Assembly: GCA_034437555.1 (NCBI GenBank) | Contig: DAOTTQ010000037.1 | Span: forward strand, 248,001-312,000 | Reading direction: 5' to 3' | Origin: JANWYT01 sp034437555 | GTDB taxonomy: Bacteria; Chloroflexota; Anaerolineae; Aggregatilineales; Phototrophicaceae | DNA length: 64,000 bases | Shown: piece by piece, positions 7,606 through 16,643 of the stretch | How positions within the stretch are numbered: the stretch's first letter is position 1 | Layout: each line of letters opens with the position of its first letter | The notes under the pieces: model-generated | What the model saw: only the letters and a program-made list of their open reading frames with translations | Told to the model about the DNA's origin: nothing | Database searches by the model: none | Translations under genes and position numbers: made by a program

Positions 7606-10107
7606 ATGAGGCGATTATTGACTAAAAGGCGTTTTTTCGTTGGGCTAGGTATCACTGTACTGGCGTTGTTTGGTGTGTTTTATGGGTGGGTGCTGGCAGA
7701 TTTGCCCCCCATCTCCAACATTGAACAAGGAATGATGTTGCCTAGCACGCGCATTTATGACCGCAACGGCATTTTGCTTTATGAAATTGGGCAACCAGAA
7801 CGCGGGCGCAACAAAGCTATCGCATTAGAAGATGTTCCTGCCCAATGCGTCAACGCCTTTATTGCCACAGAGGACGCAAATTACTGGCTTCATGTTGGCA
7901 TTGACCCCGTTGGCATTGCTCGCGCTCTTTGGATTAACTTACAGGGTGGCGAAGTCATTGCCGGTGGTAGCACCATCACCCAACAAACGGCGCGTTTGCT
8001 TCTGCTCGACCCACTGGGGCAATCCCAACGCACCCTACAACGCAAACTTAAAGAGATGGTGCTTGCGCTCCAGATTCAAAGTGCCATGAGCAAGGAAGAA
8101 GTGCTAACGCTGTACCTTAATCAAGTGTATTTTGGCAATTTGGCGTATGGCATCGAAGCAGCCTCACGCGCTTACTTTGATAAATCTGTGTCGGAGCTTT
8201 CGTTAGCAGAGTGCGCTCTTTTAGCAGGCATGGTGCAAAATGCGTCCCTCTATGACCCCTTATCGCAAATAGAAAATGCCAAAAATCGTCAGGAAACAGT
8301 GCTTGATTTAATGGTGCAACACGGCTACCTGACCGAAACGCAAGCCAACACCACCAAACGCGATGACCTACAATTTGCCAGCACGCCCTTTCCCATACAA
8401 GCCCCTCATGCCGTAATGGCGGTTTGGAAGCAATTAGAGCGCACCTATGGCGACTTGCTATATACCGATGGGCTAAGCGTCACCACTACCATTGATTTGG
8501 GATGGCAAAATACCGCCCAACGCATCGTACAATCACAGCTTAACTTCTTAAATAACCCCCAAAACAATGAGCGCGTACCCGCCAATGCACGAAACGCCTC
8601 ACTTTTGGCAATGAACCCACAAACAGGCGAAGTCTTGGCAATGCTAGGCAGCCCCGACTATTTTAACGCCGAAATTGATGGCGCAGTCAACGCTACGCTT
8701 GCACCTCGCCAGCCCGGTAGCACGCTCAAGCCCTTTACATACGCCCTTGCGATGAACCCTACCCGTGAAACGCCCTACACGGCGGCAACGGTGTTACTGG
8801 ACGTAAAAACGCCCTTCGTAACGCAACGCCTAGAAAGCTACACGCCCGCCAACTACGCGCTTGTAGAGCATGGGCTGGTAAGCGTGCGTGAATCATTGGC
8901 ATCTTCTTATAACATCCCCGCCGTTGTTGCGCTTAATGATGTGGGCATGAGCAGCTTTGCCAGCCTCATGAGCAACATTGGCTTAGAATCTTTAGCACAA
9001 AATAATCTAGTTGATTTATCCGCCACATTGGGCGGTGGTGAAGTGCGCCTGATAGACCTTGTGCAAGCCTATAGCATCTTCCCTACGGGGGGCTTGCGTG
9101 CAGAGCCTGTGTTTGTGTTGCATGTAGAAGATAGTAAAGGCAATGTGCTGTATGAATTTACGCCCCCACAAACGCGCCTGCGTGTGCTAGATGAGCGCGT
9201 GGCATATCTTATCACCCATATTCTAAGTGACAACAACGCCCGCAAGCCCTCGTTTGGAACAAACAGCCCCATGCAAATCGGCAGACCCTCCGCCGCCAAA
9301 ACAGGCACAACCACCGACTTTAGGGACAATTGGATTGTGGGTTACACCCCCAGCTTGGTGGTGGGAGTGTGGGTGGGCAATGCCGATAACCAGCCCATGC
9401 GCGAAGTTTCTGGCATCAGTGGCGCGGGACCCATTTATCATTCGTTTATGCGAAATGTCCTTAACAATGCCCCCAAAGAAGAATTTACTGTTCCTGATGG
9501 CTTAATCCAAATGGAAGTGTGCGCCCTTAGTGGCTTATTGCCCACGCCCCAGTGCCCCCTAAAGCGCATTGAGTGGTTCATAGAAGGCACACAACCCACC
9601 ACCTATGATAATGTGTATCAGGCGTTTAGCATCGACCGTCGTTCTGGAACACTCGCTGATGACAGCACCCCACAAGAGGACATCATAGAGCGTACCTTTA
9701 TTGTGCTACCCCAAGAAGCGCGTGAGTGGGGCTTAAAGAACGGCATTTTACCGCCCCCCAATGGCGCAAAAGTACTTCGTCCCGATGCCGATAAGCCGTT
9801 GCGCCTGCTCTCACCCGACCCGTACACCATTTTTGAAATTTCACCGCTTTTGCCCATCGAAACACAACGCTTGCGCTTGCGCATCGGCTACCCCCCCGAA
9901 ACAGAGCGTGTGACATTTTGGCTAAATGATGAACTCATTCACACCAGCGAAACCAGCCCCTTTGACGCATGGTGGGTCTTAGAGCTTGGCGTTCATAGCC
10001 TAAAAATAGAAGCTGAACTCGCCGATGGCACGCCCTTGACCAGCGAAACAGTGCTATTTAGTGTGGTAGAAGATGACTTACAGGGGAGCTTTACTGTCGA
10101 TGAATAA
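7606..10107 (+). CDS. pbpC: class A penicillin-binding protein (PBP1C-like)
   Basis: A bifunctional peptidoglycan polymerase and crosslinker of 833 residues. It has an N-terminal anchor (about 9-31) and a GT51 glycosyltransferase domain with catalytic Glu89 in ATEDANYW, GGSTITQQ, and LNQVYFGN. The transpeptidase domain has Ser372-TLK375, Ser434-Tyr-Asn436 and Lys565-TG. After a linker with two Cys-containing segments, the C-terminal 90 residues resemble the BiPBP_C domain of PBP1C, so I favour that subfamily. AAGGGG at 7594-7599 lies six bases before the ATG. A TACAAT -10-like box at 7569-7574 could serve it. Confidence 0.9.
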   Translation: MRRLLTKRRFFVGLGITVLALFGVFYGWVLADLPPISNIEQGMMLPSTRIYDRNGILLYEIGQPERGRNKAIALEDVPAQCVNAFIATEDANYWLHVGIDPVGIARALWINLQGGEVIAGGSTITQQTARLLLLDPLGQSQRTLQRKLKEMVLALQIQSAMSKEEVLTLYLNQVYFGNLAYGIEAASRAYFDKSVSELSLAECALLAGMVQNASLYDPLSQIENAKNRQETVLDLMVQHGYLTETQANTTKRDDLQFASTPFPIQAPHAVMAVWKQLERTYGDLLYTDGLSVTTTIDLGWQNTAQRIVQSQLNFLNNPQNNERVPANARNASLLAMNPQTGEVLAMLGSPDYFNAEIDGAVNATLAPRQPGSTLKPFTYALAMNPTRETPYTAATVLLDVKTPFVTQRLESYTPANYALVEHGLVSVRESLASSYNIPAVVALNDVGMSSFASLMSNIGLESLAQNNLVDLSATLGGGEVRLIDLVQAYSIFPTGGLRAEPVFVLHVEDSKGNVLYEFTPPQTRLRVLDERVAYLITHILSDNNARKPSFGTNSPMQIGRPSAAKTGTTTDFRDNWIVGYTPSLVVGVWVGNADNQPMREVSGISGAGPIYHSFMRNVLNNAPKEEFTVPDGLIQMEVCALSGLLPTPQCPLKRIEWFIEGTQPTTYDNVYQAFSIDRRSGTLADDSTPQEDIIERTFIVLPQEAREWGLKNGILPPPNGAKVLRPDADKPLRLLSPDPYTIFEISPLLPIETQRLRLRIGYPPETERVTFWLNDELIHTSETSPFDAWWVLELGVHSLKIEAELADGTPLTSETVLFSVVEDDLQGSFTVDE

Positions 10108-10213
10108 CGTCTCATATTGTCCCATCTGGGAGGGGCATCCTTTGGGTACTTTTTAACAGGCGTAAGGGCTAAAGGTAACAATGACGTTCATCATGCGTCT
10201 AATATCTATCACC

Positions 10214-10222
10214 TGTTACAAT
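10214..10222 (+). promoter_or_regulatory. extended -10 promoter element for osmC
   Basis: TGTTACAAT fits an extended -10 (TGn plus TACAAT). It lies 36 bases before the ATG, leaving room for the leader with the AGGAGA ribosome site. No good -35 box is seen 16-18 bases upstream. Confidence 0.4.
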
Positions 10223-10257
10223 AAATGAGATAAAACACACACTTAGGAGAAGTCCAA

Positions 10258-10695
10258 ATGCCTTTAACCACTGTTACCCTTACCGAGGGCTACAAGACCG
10301 ATGTTCAATCACGCCAACACACCTATCAAATTGATGAACCCGTTAGTGCAGGTGGCACAGATACAGCCCCCACCCCCACCGAATTTTTAATGGGCGCGTT
10401 GGGGTCTTGTATGGCAATCACCGTCAAAATGTATGCCGAGCGTAAAGGTTGGCAACTAGACAAAGTAGAAGTAAAGCTAGACTTTGAACGCTTTGCAGGC
10501 AAGGACTATGCTTCTTACGAAGGGGATGCTCAATTTATCCACGAAATCCGCGAAGCCTTCTACTTTGAGGGCGACTTAGACGACGAACAACGCGAAAAAT
10601 TATTAGAAATTGCCGCCAAATGCCCCGTGAGCCGTGTGATAGAGTTTCCTGCCTTCTTCATTCGCACCCTAGCAGAAGCCACGCCCGACGTATAA
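10258..10695 (+). CDS. OsmC-family peroxiredoxin-like protein
   Basis: A 145-residue protein of the OsmC/Ohr superfamily, which reduces organic peroxides through two conserved cysteines. The sequence shows them as Cys51 in GALGSCMAIT and Cys122 in AAKCPVSR. PTPTEFLMGALGSC is the family's central helix start, and the spacing fits the YhfA/OsmC-like group more than Ohr. AGGAGA sits eight to nine bases before ATG 10258. The MaoC gene follows in the same direction after 64 bases. There is no obvious peroxide regulator next to it. Confidence 0.88.
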   Translation: MPLTTVTLTEGYKTDVQSRQHTYQIDEPVSAGGTDTAPTPTEFLMGALGSCMAITVKMYAERKGWQLDKVEVKLDFERFAGKDYASYEGDAQFIHEIREAFYFEGDLDDEQREKLLEIAAKCPVSRVIEFPAFFIRTLAEATPDV

Positions 10696-10759
10696 AAGGC
10701 GGTACAATAGGCAAATAAGAGGAGATTTCCCACCACATTCACCACAAGGGAGGCAACGT

Positions 10760-11215
10760 ATGGCAGGCAAGTATTTTGATGAGCTAGAAATAGGGCAACA
10801 CATCAATCACAGTCTAGGGCGCACACTAACCGAAATGGATAATGTGCTATTTAATGCCCTCACCATGAACACGCAACCCTTGCACCTTAACGAGGATTTT
10901 GCCAGCAAAACGCAATTTGGACAGCGCATTGTCAACGGCATTTTTACGCTAGGGCTAGTGGTGGGCATCACCGTTAATGAGCTTACAGAGGGAACGATTG
11001 TTGCAAATTTAGGGTACGAGGACATCAAGCATCCTCACCCCATGTTTCATGGCGACACGCTATATGTAGAAACCGAAGTGCTAGAAAAACGCGAAAGCAA
11101 GTCTAGGGGCGATAGTGGTGTGGTAAAGCTACGCCACATCGGGCGCAACCAAAACGGCGTGATTTGTGTAGAGGTGGTACGCACGGTACTTTTCTTAAAG
11201 CGTCCCACCTCTTAA
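10760..11215 (+). CDS. MaoC-family (hot-dog fold) dehydratase/hydratase
   Basis: A 151-residue single hot-dog protein. FDELEIGQ opens the domain. The hydratase-2-like active-site segment reads ALTMNTQPLHLNEDFA, in which the usual Asp of the D-x(4)-H pair is Asn while His is kept; this variant is common in one MaoC branch. VNGIFTLGLVVGITV and PHPMFHGDTLYVETEV follow as expected. The likely reaction is reversible hydration of an enoyl-CoA; the exact substrate is unclear. It converges with an enoyl-CoA hydratase gene 15 bases away, so both may take part in acyl-CoA metabolism. Confidence 0.85.
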   Translation: MAGKYFDELEIGQHINHSLGRTLTEMDNVLFNALTMNTQPLHLNEDFASKTQFGQRIVNGIFTLGLVVGITVNELTEGTIVANLGYEDIKHPHPMFHGDTLYVETEVLEKRESKSRGDSGVVKLRHIGRNQNGVICVEVVRTVLFLKRPTS

Positions 11216-11230
11216 GCGCATTAGGTGTGA

Positions 11231-12004
11231 TTATTCGTTCTTCCAAGTCGGTTTGCGCTTTTCTACAAAAGCCTGCATCCCTTCTTGCTTGTCTTGTGTA
11301 CCAAACGCCAGCCAGAAATTGCGTTTTTCCATTTCAACGCCTTCGGCAAGCGTGGTTTCATACGATTGCAGAATGGCATCTTTAGTAAGGCGAACCGCTA
11401 CCTGTGACATATTAGCAATCTTAGAAGCCAGCTTTACCGCTTCTTCAAAATAGCTTTCTACAGGAGCAATGCGGTTTGCTAAGCCATAATGTACGGCTTC
11501 TTGGGCGGTTAAACGGCGGTCGGATAGCATAATTTCCATTGCCAACGCCTTACCTACCGCGCGAGTTAGGCGTTGTGTGCCACCCCCGCCTGGCAAAATC
11601 CCTAAATTAATTTCGGGTTGTCCCAAAACAGCCGATTCCGAGACCACCATCATATCGCACGCCATCGCCAGCTCACAGCCACCCCCCAGCGCAAAACCCG
11701 ATACCGCAGCAATAACTGGCTTACGATAGTTAAAAACGAAGTTCTCGCTGACGCTAGGGCGCATAAACACATCGGTATAGCTTAAGCCCAACATCTCTTT
11801 AATATCCGCGCCTGCGGCAAAAGCCTTGTCGCTTCCTGTAATAATCATGCACCCAACCGTGGGGTCATTATCGTACTCACGCAGTGCCAAATGCACCTCT
11901 TTCATCAAGGGGTTATTGAGGGCATTTAGCGCGTTGGGTCGATTAAGGCGCACCACCCCCACACCTTCTATAGGGCGTTCTAAAAGAATGTTCTCATAAG
12001 TCAT
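11231..12004 (-). CDS. enoyl-CoA hydratase (crotonase family)
   Basis: A 257-residue crotonase of standard length. The oxyanion-hole loops are AFAAGADIKEM and GFALGGGCELAMACD. Both catalytic glutamates of true hydratases are present: Glu111 (in GGCELAM) and Glu131 (in GQPEINLG). LPGGGGTQRLTR follows. It therefore probably hydrates trans-2-enoyl-CoA in beta-oxidation, rather than acting as an isomerase, which lacks one Glu. AAGGAG at 12017-12022 sets ATG 12004. Just upstream on the same strand is an A/G-only tract (12022-12045). Confidence 0.9.
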   Translation of the reverse strand: MTYENILLERPIEGVGVVRLNRPNALNALNNPLMKEVHLALREYDNDPTVGCMIITGSDKAFAAGADIKEMLGLSYTDVFMRPSVSENFVFNYRKPVIAAVSGFALGGGCELAMACDMMVVSESAVLGQPEINLGILPGGGGTQRLTRAVGKALAMEIMLSDRRLTAQEAVHYGLANRIAPVESYFEEAVKLASKIANMSQVAVRLTKDAILQSYETTLAEGVEMEKRNFWLAFGTQDKQEGMQAFVEKRKPTWKNE

Positions 12005-12112
12005 CTTAAAGTATTCTCCTTGAAAAAGAAAAAAAGAAAAAAAGGCAAACCTACGCCCATCATATCATACCCCACTGGTTTCATGACGAGGCAGTATCAA
12101 AAACAAAAGTTA

Positions 12113-12121
12113 TGTTAAAAT
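12113..12121 (+). promoter_or_regulatory. extended -10 promoter element for secreted protein gene
   Basis: TGTTAAAAT matches an extended -10 box. It lies 51 bases before ATG 12173. No clear -35 box is present. Confidence 0.35.
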
Positions 12122-12172
12122 AGGTCTGTAAGTTATGGTTTTCGTCTATTCACACAACGAGGATTTTACAAC

Positions 12173-13471
12173 ATGCTTAACCGTTTGACGCAAGTTTTCT
12201 TTAGTCTTTTGGCAGTATTGGCAGTTTCTAGCGTTGCATTCGCACAGGATGCATCCCCCTTGCTTGTGGGTGAAACAGTTAGTGGTACGCTTAGTGGTTC
12301 CGCCGATGTTTATATCATTATGCTTGAAAAAGGCGATGTGTTGTTGCTAGAGCTAGAAGGTCTCGAAAGCAACTATCTACAGGTGTTTACCCCCGAAAAT
12401 GTCGTCTTTAGTGATGATTCCTACTACGGCATTGATGAAAAAGGGCGTTTGGGCTTTTTAGCCACGCGTGCCGGTGAATATCGCATTTCAGTGGGCGACA
12501 GCTTTAGCGAGGGAAACTACACCCTATTAGCCACGTCCATAGAGCCTTTGGTGAGTGCCACACTTGAATTTGACAAAGTGTTTAGCAATGTGGTCACAGA
12601 CCTTCAAACACAACTTAGCTTTACCCTTGCAGAAGACACAACTGTCACCATCGTGTTTGAAGCCCCCTCCTATTCCATTAACGTAAGCTTGCTTAACGAT
12701 ACTGGGGCAACCGTTAGCACAGGCGGTTATAATAGCCGTCTCCTTGCCGACCTAACCGCAGGCACTTATGTTGTTACCGTTGACCCAAGCTTTGGCAGAG
12801 CCAGTGAACTAGACAATCCCTTCTATGCGCTGGTCTTGAGCAGTATCACTAAACAAACGCTTACTTATGGTGAGGTAGCAAGCGTTGACCTAACAGACGA
12901 AAAAATCGGCTTCTTTGAATTTGCAGGCACAGAAGGCGATATTATCAATATCGTGCTGGATAACGAAGAAACCTATAGTGCTTCATTCACTGTTCGTGAC
13001 CCCAACGAAATCGAAATTGCCTACAGCGATAATAGCGGTGTCATCAGCCTTGTTAAACGTTTTGAACTGCCCAGCACAGGCACGTATCGCGTTGAAGTGA
13101 CCCCTTATAGCACCGCATTTGCAACTCCCTTTACCTTGCTAGTAGAGCAAACAGACTCCCTACCGCTAACAGTTGAGCCACTTGCCATTACCTTCACGGA
13201 AGCCCAAACGTTTGAGGTGTTTACCTTGGCGGTAGAGGCAGGCAAAACCTATCGCCTTACTATTACCAATGACGACGCCACACGCTACTATGATGCGATC
13301 GTTGTTGATGAAATGACACAGGTGATCAGCCTTAACAGTAATGGCACTAAAGAAGCGAGCGCCGTCTTTGAAGCCTCTTCCACAGGAATCTACACAGTGA
13401 CACTGCGCTCTTCGTATTACTATGATGCTGAAAAAGCCACGGCAAACGTTTCTGTTCAAGAAGTAGAATAA
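12173..13471 (+). CDS. secreted protein with pre-peptidase C-terminal-like beta domains
   Basis: A 432-residue exported protein with a clear signal peptide (hydrophobic 5-22, cleavage near AFAQ-DA). The rest is a series of about four beta-rich units of roughly 100 residues. Phrases such as LVGETVSGTLSGSADVYIIMLEKGDVLLLELEG and GTYRVEVTPYSTAFATPFTLLV recall bacterial PPC domains that usually follow secreted peptidases. No enzyme domain is present, so it may be a structural or binding protein at the cell surface. A GAGG site precedes the ATG and a hairpin terminator follows the gene. Confidence 0.7.
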   Translation: MLNRLTQVFFSLLAVLAVSSVAFAQDASPLLVGETVSGTLSGSADVYIIMLEKGDVLLLELEGLESNYLQVFTPENVVFSDDSYYGIDEKGRLGFLATRAGEYRISVGDSFSEGNYTLLATSIEPLVSATLEFDKVFSNVVTDLQTQLSFTLAEDTTVTIVFEAPSYSINVSLLNDTGATVSTGGYNSRLLADLTAGTYVVTVDPSFGRASELDNPFYALVLSSITKQTLTYGEVASVDLTDEKIGFFEFAGTEGDIINIVLDNEETYSASFTVRDPNEIEIAYSDNSGVISLVKRFELPSTGTYRVEVTPYSTAFATPFTLLVEQTDSLPLTVEPLAITFTEAQTFEVFTLAVEAGKTYRLTITNDDATRYYDAIVVDEMTQVISLNSNGTKEASAVFEASSTGIYTVTLRSSYYYDAEKATANVSVQEVE

Positions 13472-13512
13472 GATCGCATTAGGCATAATGCCTGCTTTTA
13501 ACGCTTAAAAGG

Positions 13513-13547
13513 ACGCGCCTGCACACTAAAAAGTCGGGCGCGTTTTT
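13513..13547 (+). terminator. rho-independent terminator
   Basis: The stem ACGCGCC / GGCGCGT encloses a 17-base loop and is followed by five T. It lies 42 bases after the secreted PPC-like gene. Confidence 0.65.
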
Positions 13548-13641
13548 GATAATAGCCCCCTTACGTTTTACCGAGTTTACACGCATAATAAGAGTTGTCA
13601 TGAAAGCACTTTTAGCCAACCAGTGAGAGGCAATTGAGCGC

Positions 13642-14796
13642 ATGAGCCATTATGTGGCACAACTTCAAGATAAATTAACCTATTTGCTTACCACCTCGCG
13701 GTTTGAGGAGATGCTAACGCTTAGCAAGCGCGTTTTAGCCGTAGCACGCCGCCAAGATGATGTGTCCCTTGAATGTATGGCATTAGTGGGGCTGGCAACC
13801 GCATTGCGCCAGCAAGGCAAGTTCCACGAGGCACGCGTTGTTTCAGAAGGTGCAATTGACCACGCTCGTAAAAACGAACTCAACCTTCTTTTAATTGATA
13901 CCCTCATTGAGCGTGGTTTCATTGTGCTACAGGGCTATCTACAAGCCTACGAAGCAATGGAAGACTTCAAAGAAGCCTTAAAAATAGCCACCGAGCTAGA
14001 GGACAAGCGCACACAAGGGCAAGCGATGGCAGGTATTGCGCTGGCAAACTACGATGTGGGGTATATCGATCTTGCTTTAGCGTGGGCTAAAGAGGGGCTA
14101 AACCTGGCACGAGAAGCCACAGACCCCCCTACCCAAGTCTTATTACTGTACACATTAGCACGCATTTACGTTCGTCAAAGACGCTTGGGGCGTGCCGAAG
14201 AGTGCATTAAGCAAGCCAATAGCATCATAGAAAAACTAGACTATCATTTTTACACGTTCTTAAGTTTTGCCGTGATGATAAGCGCAGACATCACCGACCA
14301 AATTGGCGACCCCAACAAAGATTTTAACCTAAAACCCCCTGTTCCATTTGTGATTGTCGCGTGTCAATCCCTCATTACCGTAGCAGAACAAGACCGAGAA
14401 CTAGAGCATGCCCAAAAAGAAGCACTTGAATACCTAGCGTTTATGCAAGCCATCAAGAGCAAGCCCCTTGAAGCCAGTGCCTTTAGCGCACTCGCGCACG
14501 TTAACTTTCTAAAAGGGGACTATGACACTGCTCAAATTCATTATGAGCAAGCCTTGCTGATTGCCCGTGAAACGATGAACCCCTTTCAAGAGGCACTATT
14601 ACACGAAGCACTAGGGCAATTAGCCTTTGTAAGTAAAAACTATGACAGTGCATTAGAGCATTATCAAAACGCCCTCAGCACGTTTCGTAGCCTAGACCAT
14701 ACCAGCAAAAGCCGTGACGTATTAAGCGCTTTGTTCAGTACACATGTGACACGTTTCTTTGCAATGCTCCTGCGCTGGGTGGGGATTAAGCGTTAA
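13642..14796 (+). CDS. tetratricopeptide-repeat protein
   Basis: A 384-residue soluble protein made of helical TPR pairs. The clearest are FEEMLTLSKRVLAVARRQDD, DYDTAQIHYEQALLIARETM and NYDSALEHYQNALSTFRSL, a spacing close to the 40-residue repeats of LGN/Rapsyn-type TPRs. There is no signal peptide or catalytic domain; a short hydrophobic segment (RFFAMLLRWVG) closes the protein. TPR proteins of this kind scaffold protein complexes, but the partner is unknown. A perfect terminator hairpin lies between it and rpsB. Confidence 0.75.
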   Translation: MSHYVAQLQDKLTYLLTTSRFEEMLTLSKRVLAVARRQDDVSLECMALVGLATALRQQGKFHEARVVSEGAIDHARKNELNLLLIDTLIERGFIVLQGYLQAYEAMEDFKEALKIATELEDKRTQGQAMAGIALANYDVGYIDLALAWAKEGLNLAREATDPPTQVLLLYTLARIYVRQRRLGRAEECIKQANSIIEKLDYHFYTFLSFAVMISADITDQIGDPNKDFNLKPPVPFVIVACQSLITVAEQDRELEHAQKEALEYLAFMQAIKSKPLEASAFSALAHVNFLKGDYDTAQIHYEQALLIARETMNPFQEALLHEALGQLAFVSKNYDSALEHYQNALSTFRSLDHTSKSRDVLSALFSTHVTRFFAMLLRWVGIKR

Positions 14797-14847
14797 ATCA
14801 AGCGATTCTGCATTGCATTCTTACCCCAATTTTGATACGATTGCGAG

Positions 14848-14869
14848 TCGGGCATATGCCCGATTTTTT
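14848..14869 (+). terminator. rho-independent terminator or rpsB leader attenuator
   Basis: The perfect six-pair stem TCGGGC / GCCCGA has an ATAT loop and is followed directly by six T. It ends the TPR gene. As it lies 110 bases before rpsB, it could also act within the rpsB leader. Confidence 0.75.
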
Positions 14870-14978
14870 CGTATTAGCACACATCAGGACTTTGGCGGGT
14901 GTTGGCGCGATAACGCGCGATTAAGCCATAAGGATGAATGATGTGGAAGGTGCAAACACCAACCTAAGGAGAATTTCT

Positions 14979-15821
14979 ATGCCTTCAAATGTAAAGATGA
15001 AAGACCTGTTAGAAACAGGTGTCCACTTTGGTCACCGTACTACAAAATGGAACCCCAAAATGCGCGACTTTATTTTTACCTCGCGTAATGGGATTCACAT
15101 CATCGACTTGCAACAAACGATTGTCAACCTTAACCAATATCATGACATGATTCGTGATGCGATTGCCGCTGGCGGTAGCGTGCTGTTCGTAGGGACAAAA
15201 CGCCAAGCTCAAGAAACCATCGCACGCGAAGCAACCCGTTGCCGTATGCCCTACGTCAACATGCGCTGGCTTCCCGGCACCCTAACCAACTGGGTAACCA
15301 TTCGTAGCAGCATCGAAACCATGAAAAGCCTAGAAAAACAAAAAGAAGCAAGTGAATGGCTAAAGCTGACGAAGAAAGAAATTTTGCTTAACGAACGTCG
15401 CCTAGAAAAACTCAATATGCGTTTGGGTGGGCTTCGTGATATGCGTGGCTTGCCCACCATCATGATTGTGGTTGATACAGACCGTGAAGATACGGCTGTT
15501 GCCGAAGCCAACACGCGCGGGATTCCTGTTTTGGGTATCGTAGATACCAACAGCAACCCTGATGTTGTTGACCACATTATCCCTGCAAATGACGATGCCA
15601 TGCGTTCTATTCGCCTTTTGGTGAGTGCCTTGGCAGATGCCGTTATTGAAGGACGTAACATTAGTGGCAAAATGGACGGTAGCGAAAGTGACGTAGACTT
15701 TGGCGATAATGTCGCCGATTACAAGTTTGACGACCAAAGCTCTGAAGATGACCTCTTGGGTCCATCCACACTTAAAAAATTGCGTGACAGCAAACTGTTT
15801 GAAGAAGACGAAACCTTCTAA
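14979..15821 (+). CDS. rpsB: 30S ribosomal protein S2
   Basis: A 280-residue protein of the small ribosomal subunit. MKDLLETGVHFGHRTTKWNPKM is the S2 signature start; DLQQT, VLFVGTKRQAQ, MPYVNMRWLPGTLTNW and GIPVLGIVDTNSNPD follow. The C-terminus has an acidic tail of about 35 residues (SDVDFGDN to EEDETF), longer than in E. coli. AAGGAGAA lies just before ATG 14979, which decides against an in-frame upstream start at 14934. It heads rpsB-tsf-pyrH. A hairpin sits between it and tsf. Confidence 0.97.
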   Translation: MPSNVKMKDLLETGVHFGHRTTKWNPKMRDFIFTSRNGIHIIDLQQTIVNLNQYHDMIRDAIAAGGSVLFVGTKRQAQETIAREATRCRMPYVNMRWLPGTLTNWVTIRSSIETMKSLEKQKEASEWLKLTKKEILLNERRLEKLNMRLGGLRDMRGLPTIMIVVDTDREDTAVAEANTRGIPVLGIVDTNSNPDVVDHIIPANDDAMRSIRLLVSALADAVIEGRNISGKMDGSESDVDFGDNVADYKFDDQSSEDDLLGPSTLKKLRDSKLFEEDETF

Positions 15822-15843
15822 GCAGTTCTGAACAAGCAACATA

Positions 15844-15868
15844 AAAGGGGCGACACGAGTCGCCCTTT
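15844..15868 (+). terminator. hairpin between rpsB and tsf
   Basis: AAAGGGGCGAC pairs with GTCGCCCTTT (one bulged G) over an ACGA loop. The T run is only three bases, so it may reduce read-through or protect mRNA ends rather than stop transcription fully. Confidence 0.5.
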
Positions 15869-15917
15869 GAATGTCAGTACCACATCATCACAAGCCTACA
15901 AAAAGACGGAGATGCAC

Positions 15918-16544
15918 ATGGCACAAGTTACAGCACAAATGGTTAAAGAACTACGCGAAGCTACAGGCGCAGGTCCTTTGGACTGCAAGAACGCCCTCGA
16001 ACACACCGGTGGCGATGTTCAAAAAGCGCTTGATTACCTTCGTGAAAAGGGTATTGCTAAGGCAAACAAGAAATTGGCTGCCGGACGTACCATGAATGAA
16101 GGCGTGATTGAAATTTACCAACACTTTAACAAGCGCATGGGCGTTATTGTAGAAGTAAACTGCGAAACTGACTTTGTTTCTAGCAGCGAACCTTTCAAAG
16201 CATTTGCCCGCGAACTGGCGATTCACATCGTGGGCATGACCCCCGAATATGTGAGCCGTGAAAACGTTCCCGCCGAAGTGGTTGAAAAAGAGCGTCAAAT
16301 CCAAACCAACCGTGCCATTGAAGAAGGCAAGCCCGCAGACCGCGCGGCTCAAATTGCCGAAGGGCGCATGAACAAGTTCTTTGAAGAAATTTGCCTTCTA
16401 GAGCAATATTTCTATAAGGACGAAAAGAAAACCATCCAACAGTTGCTTCAAGAAACGGTTGCAACGGTGGGCGAAAGCATTGTCATTCGTCGTTTCTCCC
16501 GTTATGGGCTTGGCGAAAACACTGGCGAAAGCACAGAAGAATAA
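15918..16544 (+). CDS. tsf: elongation factor Ts
   Basis: The guanine-nucleotide exchange factor for EF-Tu. The 208-residue form is short, like the Thermus-type EF-Ts, and lacks most of the second core subdomain of the E. coli protein. The N-terminal UBA-like domain (VKELREATGAGPLDCKNAL) and the exchange motif CETDFVSSSEPF are intact. GGAG at 15908-15911 is six bases before ATG 15918; the ATG at 15912 and the frame from 15867 lack such spacing. A strong terminator follows, so pyrH may be transcribed separately. Confidence 0.96.
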   Translation: MAQVTAQMVKELREATGAGPLDCKNALEHTGGDVQKALDYLREKGIAKANKKLAAGRTMNEGVIEIYQHFNKRMGVIVEVNCETDFVSSSEPFKAFARELAIHIVGMTPEYVSRENVPAEVVEKERQIQTNRAIEEGKPADRAAQIAEGRMNKFFEEICLLEQYFYKDEKKTIQQLLQETVATVGESIVIRRFSRYGLGENTGESTEE

Positions 16545-16578
16545 GTGGGTTTGCCACTATGTTTTAGTTAGGTTTTTC

Positions 16579-16608
16579 AAAGGATTAGCATTTGCTAGTC
16601 CTTTTTTT
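16579..16608 (+). terminator. rho-independent terminator after tsf
   Basis: The eleven-pair stem AAAGGATTAGC / GCTAGTCCTTT (one T-G pair) has an ATTT loop and seven T in its tail. Confidence 0.85.
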
Positions 16609-16643
16609 GCGCTAAACGCCCCCCTATCCTAAAGGAGAGTATT

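Noticed and set aside
12022..12045. A/G-only tract as a regulatory element
   Set aside because: It lies just behind the AAGGAG site of the enoyl-CoA hydratase gene; it is simple A-rich leader sequence with no repeat or dyad.
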